DNA from: JALUUH01 sp964636675
GTDB lineage: Bacteria; Pseudomonadota; Gammaproteobacteria; S012-40
Direction: 5' to 3'
NCBI GenBank assembly: GCA_964636675.1
Contig: CAZWUO010000049.1
Location: 1 to 20,776 of the forward strand
DNA length: 20,776 bases
Every line of letters starts with the position of its first letter. Position 1 is the first letter of the stretch. The position numbers and the translations under genes are program-made. Under the pieces are notes generated by a model. That model was not told the DNA's origin. It saw only the letters and a program-made list of their open reading frames with translations, and did not search any database. Positions 16,757 through 20,776 of this stretch are shown piece by piece.

Positions 16757-17767
16757 ATGAAAATTTATTATGACAAAGATGCAGACCTTTCCATTATTAA
16801 AAGTAAGACGGTTGCGATCATCGGTTATGGTTCTCAAGGCCATGCCCATGCAAACAACTTAAAAGACTCAGGTGTCAATGTTATCGTTGGCTTGCGTTCA
16901 GGTTCTTCTTCAGTGGCCAAGGCTCAAGCATCAGGACTGACGGTTAAGCCCGTCGCTGAAGCGGTAAAAGCCTCAGATGTCGTCATGTTACTGACTCCCG
17001 ATGAATTCCAGTCACAGCTATATAATAATGAAATTGAACCCAACCTAAAGAAGGGTGCAGTTTTGGCCTTTGCGCATGGTTTTGCTATTCACTATAACCA
17101 AGTTGTACCGCGTTCTGATCTCGACGTGATTATGATTGCGCCAAAAGCGCCTGGGCATACCGTTAGAAATGAATTTACCAAAGGTGGCGGAATACCCGAT
17201 TTAATTGCCATTTACCAAGACGCGAGCAACAACGCAAAATCGATTGCATTATCTTATGCTTCGGCGATTGGTGGCGGGCGTACCGGTATTATTGAAACCA
17301 CGTTTAAAGATGAAACCGAAACTGACTTGTTTGGCGAGCAAGCCGTATTATGTGGCGGCGCTGTTGAATTGGTAAAAGCAGGATTTGAAACCTTGACCGA
17401 AGCGGGTTATGCGCCTGAGATGGCATATTTCGAATGTTTACACGAATTAAAGCTGATTGTTGATTTGATGTACGAGGGTGGTATTGCCAATATGAATTAT
17501 TCGATTTCGAATAATGCAGAGTATGGCGAGTATGTTACTGGACCCAAAATCATTAATGAAGAAAGTCGCGCGGCCATGCGTGAAGCCTTAAAAAATATTC
17601 AAACCGGTGAATATGCAAAAAATTTCATTCTCGAAGGGCAAAGCAATTATCCTTCGATGACCGCGCAACGTAGATTGAACGCAGCACACCCCATCGAGCA
17701 AGTAGGGGCGGGTCTGCGTGAAATGATGCCCTGGATTAATAAGATTGTCGATAAGTCTAAGAACTAA
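16757..17767 (+). CDS. ilvC: Ketol-acid reductoisomerase (class I, NADP-type)
   Basis: Mg2+- and NADPH-dependent enzyme that rearranges and reduces acetolactate in the second shared step of branched-chain amino acid synthesis. The 336 residues are the short class I form. The Rossmann loop is GYGSQGHAHA (23-32), and the serines after GLR (48, 50-52) suit NADPH. H107 lies in FAHGFAIHY. The metal ligands D190 and E194 (TETDLFGEQ) and E226 and E230 are at canonical positions, and S251 follows NYSI. An AAGGGTG ribosome binding site precedes the ATG. Third gene of ilvBHC, 76 bases after ilvH, and followed by a strong terminator. Confidence 0.98.
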   Translation: MKIYYDKDADLSIIKSKTVAIIGYGSQGHAHANNLKDSGVNVIVGLRSGSSSVAKAQASGLTVKPVAEAVKASDVVMLLTPDEFQSQLYNNEIEPNLKKGAVLAFAHGFAIHYNQVVPRSDLDVIMIAPKAPGHTVRNEFTKGGGIPDLIAIYQDASNNAKSIALSYASAIGGGRTGIIETTFKDETETDLFGEQAVLCGGAVELVKAGFETLTEAGYAPEMAYFECLHELKLIVDLMYEGGIANMNYSISNNAEYGEYVTGPKIINEESRAAMREALKNIQTGEYAKNFILEGQSNYPSMTAQRRLNAAHPIEQVGAGLREMMPWINKIVDKSKN

Positions 17768-17797
17768 GCGAGTCATTTTAGACGGCATATTAATTAA

Positions 17798-17824
17798 GAA
17801 GGGGCGTTTTTAGGACGCCCTTTT
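17798..17824 (+). terminator. Rho-independent terminator after ilvC
   Basis: GGGCGT (17802-17807) pairs with ACGCCC (17815-17820) around a 7-base loop. The stem extends outward by A-T and G-U pairs to about 10 bp and runs directly into TTTT at 17821-17824. It separates ilvBHC from psd-pssA-leuA, so the downstream genes need their own promoter or read-through. Confidence 0.85.
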
Positions 17825-17845
17825 CTATATTTGCGCATATTATAA

Positions 17846-18493
17846 TTGATTTCAATTAAGCATCCATCGATAGCGAGTGAAGGGATTCCTTATTTGCTAG
17901 GGGTAGGCGGTGGCCTATTCTTGTCCTTGCTCTTTTTTTGGCCAGCTAGTTTGGTTTTATTTCCGTTGTTACTCGTGTTGGTTTACTTATATCGTGATCC
18001 TGCTCGGCAAATACCGGCTGCACCATTAGGTGTGGTCAATCCGGTCGATGGTATTGTTAGCGATCTTCGAGAAAATATCAGTGACCCATGGCTGAACCGC
18101 AAAGCGATAAAAATCACTATTTCGATGCAGGCATTGAGTGTCGCGTCGATTCGCACACCGATTGAAGGGAAAGTGGGTAATACTTGGTATTCTGATGGTC
18201 ATAAACAATGTTTAGCTTACTGGATACAGACTGATGAAGGCGACGATGTTGTGCTCGTGGTTCGCATGCGAAAACTCAGGCCTAAGTGCTATATACAGCC
18301 TGGGGAGAGAGTGGGTCAGGGGCATCGATGCGGTTTTGTATTGTTCGGAGCCGATGTCGATGTATACTTGCCTATGCAAAGCCGAATCGAAGTGAAAATT
18401 GGGCAAAAAATATTCTCCGGTGAGCAGTTGATAGGCTACCTGACACATCAGCAAGCGCCGCCGAATTTGAATGTTGAAGCGAACCACTACTAG
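17846..18493 (+). CDS. Phosphatidylserine decarboxylase-like protein lacking catalytic Ser and His (probable pseudoenzyme)
   Basis: A 215-residue homologue of the short (Asd/TIGR00164-type) phosphatidylserine decarboxylase precursor. Family features kept: HPSIASEG start, hydrophobic anchor (about 16-48), YRDPARQIP, the VNPVDG motif with Asp68, and CGFVLFG-DVDVYLP near the C-terminus. In active enzymes a Gly-Ser bond in the last motif self-cleaves and the serine becomes the pyruvoyl group. Here the residue after Gly168 is Ala169 (codon GCC at 18350-18352). The conserved NVH-type histidine is also missing: the aligned stretch reads ALSVASIRTP, with Ala100. It should neither self-process nor decarboxylate. 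The only usual start codon near the expected N-terminus is TTG at 17846, without a Shine-Dalgarno. The frame is otherwise intact and ends 7 bases before pssA, its usual neighbour. Confidence 0.82.
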   Translation: MISIKHPSIASEGIPYLLGVGGGLFLSLLFFWPASLVLFPLLLVLVYLYRDPARQIPAAPLGVVNPVDGIVSDLRENISDPWLNRKAIKITISMQALSVASIRTPIEGKVGNTWYSDGHKQCLAYWIQTDEGDDVVLVVRMRKLRPKCYIQPGERVGQGHRCGFVLFGADVDVYLPMQSRIEVKIGQKIFSGEQLIGYLTHQQAPPNLNVEANHY

Positions 18494-18500
18494 AAACAGT

Positions 18501-19262
18501 ATGACGGATCAAAAAGACAAGAGCAAAAGACGACGTGGCATTTATTTATTGCCGAATTTGTTTACCACGGGGTGTTTATTCGCGGGTTATTATGCCGTTG
18601 TTGCGGCGATAAATGGTCAGTTTGAAACCGCGGCCGTGGCGATTTTTATTGCGATGGTGTTAGATGGCCTAGATGGGCGAGTCGCTAGATTAACCAATAC
18701 CGCAACAGAATTTGGGATGCAATACGATAGTCTTGCCGACATGATTTCGTTTGGTGTGGCACCGGCTCTGGTCATTTATCTTTGGTCTTTACAGTATTTG
18801 GGCAAGCTCGGTTGGTTGGCTTCCTTTCTTTACGTGGCGGGAGCTGCTTTGCGTCTTGCGCGTTTCAATACTCAGGTAGACACCGTAGATAAACGTTTTT
18901 TTCAGGGCTTACCGAGTCCATCTGCGGCAGCGATGGTTGCCGGTTTTGTTTGGATAGGTGTCGAATATGATTTTGATGCTCAAGGGATAGGTGTTGTTGC
19001 GCTGGTGATATGTATCCTAGGAGGCGTAACGATGGTGAGTAATTTTCGTTATTATAGCTTCAAGGGGCTGGATTTAAAGGGAAAAGTTCCATTCGTCAGT
19101 TTGCTGTTAGTTGTTCTGGCTTTTGTGTTTGTTTCAATTGATCCGGCTAAAGTGCTCTTTTTTATATTTATCGTCTATGCCCTATCTGGGCCTACATTAA
19201 CCCTTGTTGGATTGCGTCAGAGAAGAGAAGAGCGGCGTAATTCGTCGGATGACAGCGAATAA
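18501..19262 (+). CDS. pssA: CDP-diacylglycerol-serine O-phosphatidyltransferase
   Basis: Inner-membrane enzyme that makes phosphatidylserine from CDP-diacylglycerol and serine. The 253-residue product has the complete CDP-alcohol signature at 55-80: DX2DGX2ARX8GX3DX3D (D55, D58, G72, D76, D80). RRRGIYLLPNLFTTGCLFAG before it is typical of the integral-membrane (type II, Bacillus-like) PssA and unlike the E. coli phospholipase D-like enzyme. Several membrane segments follow. The ATG at 18501 is preferred over an in-frame ATG at 18471 because family members start M-T-D just ahead of the RRRG motif; the longer start would overlap the psd-like gene. The gene order psd-pssA-leuA is common in betaproteobacteria and some gammaproteobacteria. 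Confidence 0.93.
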   Translation: MTDQKDKSKRRRGIYLLPNLFTTGCLFAGYYAVVAAINGQFETAAVAIFIAMVLDGLDGRVARLTNTATEFGMQYDSLADMISFGVAPALVIYLWSLQYLGKLGWLASFLYVAGAALRLARFNTQVDTVDKRFFQGLPSPSAAAMVAGFVWIGVEYDFDAQGIGVVALVICILGGVTMVSNFRYYSFKGLDLKGKVPFVSLLLVVLAFVFVSIDPAKVLFFIFIVYALSGPTLTLVGLRQRREERRNSSDDSE

Positions 19263-19398
19263 TTGCATTTCTTTTTTTAGCACACCTCCTAAGCACTTAA
19301 GTATCTTTCCTTTAGCACGTTTTAGGTGTTATCTTCTTGCGTATTCTTTGGGTCTTTATGCATTATCTGGGTTTTGCTATTGCGCAACAGACAGGTAA
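19249..19398 (+). CDS. Possible Leu-rich small ORF between pssA and leuA, doubtful
   Basis: A 49-codon frame overlaps the end of pssA by 14 bases and stops 17 bases before the leuA ATG. Its C-terminal half reads CYLLAYSLGLYALSGFCYCA, with five leucines in eleven residues (codons CTT, CTT, TTG, CTT, TTA). It could be a small membrane peptide or a translational leader for leuA, or simply chance. There is no room for a standard attenuator hairpin between its stop and leuA. Confidence 0.2.
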   Translation: MTANNCISFFSTPPKHLSIFPLARFRCYLLAYSLGLYALSGFCYCATDR

Positions 19399-19415
19399 TA
19401 GGGCTGGGCAGGTTT

Positions 19416-20776
19416 ATGAGTGAAAAATTAATTATTTTTGACACCACGCTACGTGATGGTGAGCAAAGTCCCGGCGCGTCTATGACTAAGGATGAGAAGG
19501 TGCGCATTGCAAAGTCTTTAGAGCGCATGCGTGTAGACATCATCGAAGCAGGGTTTCCCATCGCGAGTGCGGGTGATTTTGCGGCCGTAAAAATGGTAGC
19601 AGAAGAAATAAAAGACAGTATTGTATGTGGTTTAGCCCGTGCCCTCGATAAAGACATCGATGCTGCGGGTGAAGCGCTCAAGCCTGCGCAACAAGGGCGT
19701 ATCCATACCTTTATAGCCACTTCTCCCATTCACATGAAAATGAAGTTGCGCATGGAGCCTGATCAGGTGGTTGCACAGGCCGTTCGCGCTGTCAAAAGAG
19801 CGCGAAATTTTACCGATAATATAGAGTTTTCTCCTGAAGACGCAGGACGCTCAGAATTAGATTTCCTGTGTCGCATTATTGAAGCAGTCATTCACGAAGG
19901 GGCAACGACGATTAATATTCCGGATACGGTTGGGTATAATGTGCCCGAGCAATTTGGCAGCCTCATTAGGAATCTTATTGAGAGAATTCCGAATTCAGAC
20001 AAAGCGGTTTTTTCTGTCCACTGCCATAATGATTTAGGTTTGGCGGTGGCGAACTCCCTGTCTGCGGTAATGAATGGCGCTCGGCAAGTTGAGTGTACTA
20101 TTAACGGTCTAGGTGAACGTGCAGGCAACGCTTCATTGGAAGAAGTGGTGATGGCAGTTAAAACGCGCAAAGATATTTTTTCTTGTGCGAGTGAAATAGA
20201 TACCACTCAAATAGTTCCTACTTCCCGCTTAGTTTCAAGTATCACAGGTTTTGCCATCCAGCCTAATAAAGCCATTGTTGGTGCTAACGCCTTTGCGCAT
20301 GAGTCAGGGATTCATCAAGACGGCGTATTAAAAAACCGAGAAACCTATGAGATTATGTTGGCTGAGGATGTTGGCTGGGCGGCCAATAAAATGGTTTTGG
20401 GTAAACATTCTGGACGCAATGCATTTCGTACTCGCATGCAAGAACTTGGAATTGATTTTAAATCCGAAGAAGAATTGAATAGTACCTTTTCGCGGTTTAA
20501 AGATTTAGCTGATCGTAAACACGAGATTTTTGATGAAGATTTGCAAGCCTTGGTGACCGAGGCCGGTCTGGAATCGGTTAATGAAAAAGTCAGGCTCGTC
20601 TTTTTAAAAGTTTGCTCCGCCACCGGAGAAGTTCCAAAAGCAGCGATTACATTGTGCATTGATGAACAAGAATCTTCCGCCGAAGCAGAAGGCGGCGGGC
20701 CGGTGGATGCAGCATTTAAAGCCATTGAGTGCATCGCGAAAAGCCAGACCCAATTGCAATTATATTCGGTGAATGC
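19416..20776 (+). CDS. leuA: 2-isopropylmalate synthase (3' end outside window)
   Basis: First committed step of leucine synthesis: condenses acetyl-CoA with 2-ketoisovalerate; cytoplasmic, feedback-inhibited by leucine. The visible 453 codons cover the TIM-barrel catalytic domain and the start of the regulatory C-terminal domain; the usual length is 510-520, so roughly 60 residues are missing. DTTLRDGEQSPGASM (9-23) carries the catalytic R13 and metal ligand D14. H202 and H204 (HCHNDLGLAVANS) and N238 (GLGERAGNAS) complete the divalent-metal site at the same numbers as E. coli LeuA. GIHQDG and the linker domain follow. The start has a G-rich GGGCTGGGCAGG stretch just upstream. It uses 2-ketoisovalerate from the ilvBHC pathway encoded just before it. 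Confidence 0.97.
   Translation, partial: MSEKLIIFDTTLRDGEQSPGASMTKDEKVRIAKSLERMRVDIIEAGFPIASAGDFAAVKMVAEEIKDSIVCGLARALDKDIDAAGEALKPAQQGRIHTFIATSPIHMKMKLRMEPDQVVAQAVRAVKRARNFTDNIEFSPEDAGRSELDFLCRIIEAVIHEGATTINIPDTVGYNVPEQFGSLIRNLIERIPNSDKAVFSVHCHNDLGLAVANSLSAVMNGARQVECTINGLGERAGNASLEEVVMAVKTRKDIFSCASEIDTTQIVPTSRLVSSITGFAIQPNKAIVGANAFAHESGIHQDGVLKNRETYEIMLAEDVGWAANKMVLGKHSGRNAFRTRMQELGIDFKSEEELNSTFSRFKDLADRKHEIFDEDLQALVTEAGLESVNEKVRLVFLKVCSATGEVPKAAITLCIDEQESSAEAEGGGPVDAAFKAIECIAKSQTQLQLYSVN

Overview
The window looks like a piece of chromosome from a gammaproteobacterium with moderate G+C. Hda, a YcgL-family protein, a DUF2066 protein and the purMN/perM/hda neighbourhood (also grouped in Escherichia coli) are gammaproteobacterial hallmarks. 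The ilvB-ilvH-ilvC-psd-pssA-leuA order, the DUF3579 protein and the GEG form of the thiamine motif in IlvB are more typical of betaproteobacteria and some methylotrophic gammaproteobacteria. A squalene/phytoene synthase fits the second group too. I cannot name the genus from the sequence alone.

Layout. Bases 1-81 hold the start of an OmpR-type response regulator on the minus strand. It diverges from clpB (449-3049), which has a convincing sigma-32 heat-shock promoter and a hairpin terminator. After a spacer with helically phased T-tracts and a perfect hairpin comes a secreted or anchored HAF-repeat protein (3372-5327) with a Glu-Pro repeat, then a ycgL-like gene. On the minus strand (8017-5765) lie purM, purN and a PAP2 phosphatase gene, joined by short overlaps. 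Diverging from purM is a tight plus-strand run: DUF2066 lipoprotein-like/secreted protein, CDP-alcohol phosphatidyltransferase, perM and hda (8330-11842). A squalene/phytoene synthase gene and a beta-carbonic anhydrase gene follow, and a DUF3579 gene points back towards the latter. The right third is branched-chain amino acid and phospholipid metabolism: ilvB-ilvH-ilvC ending in a strong terminator, then a psd-like gene, pssA and leuA (cut by the window end).

How the genes fit together. purMN make purines. ilvBHC and leuA make valine, isoleucine and leucine. pssA makes phosphatidylserine. The phosphatidyltransferase and PAP2 genes point to further membrane-lipid work. Hda resets DnaA after replication starts.

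The most unusual item is the psd-like gene at 17846-18493. It sits exactly where a phosphatidylserine decarboxylase gene is expected and keeps the fold's landmarks, but the Gly-Ser self-cleavage serine is alanine and the conserved histidine is also alanine. It has no ATG/GTG start near the expected N-terminus. It appears to be a maintained pseudoenzyme beside pssA rather than a working decarboxylase.
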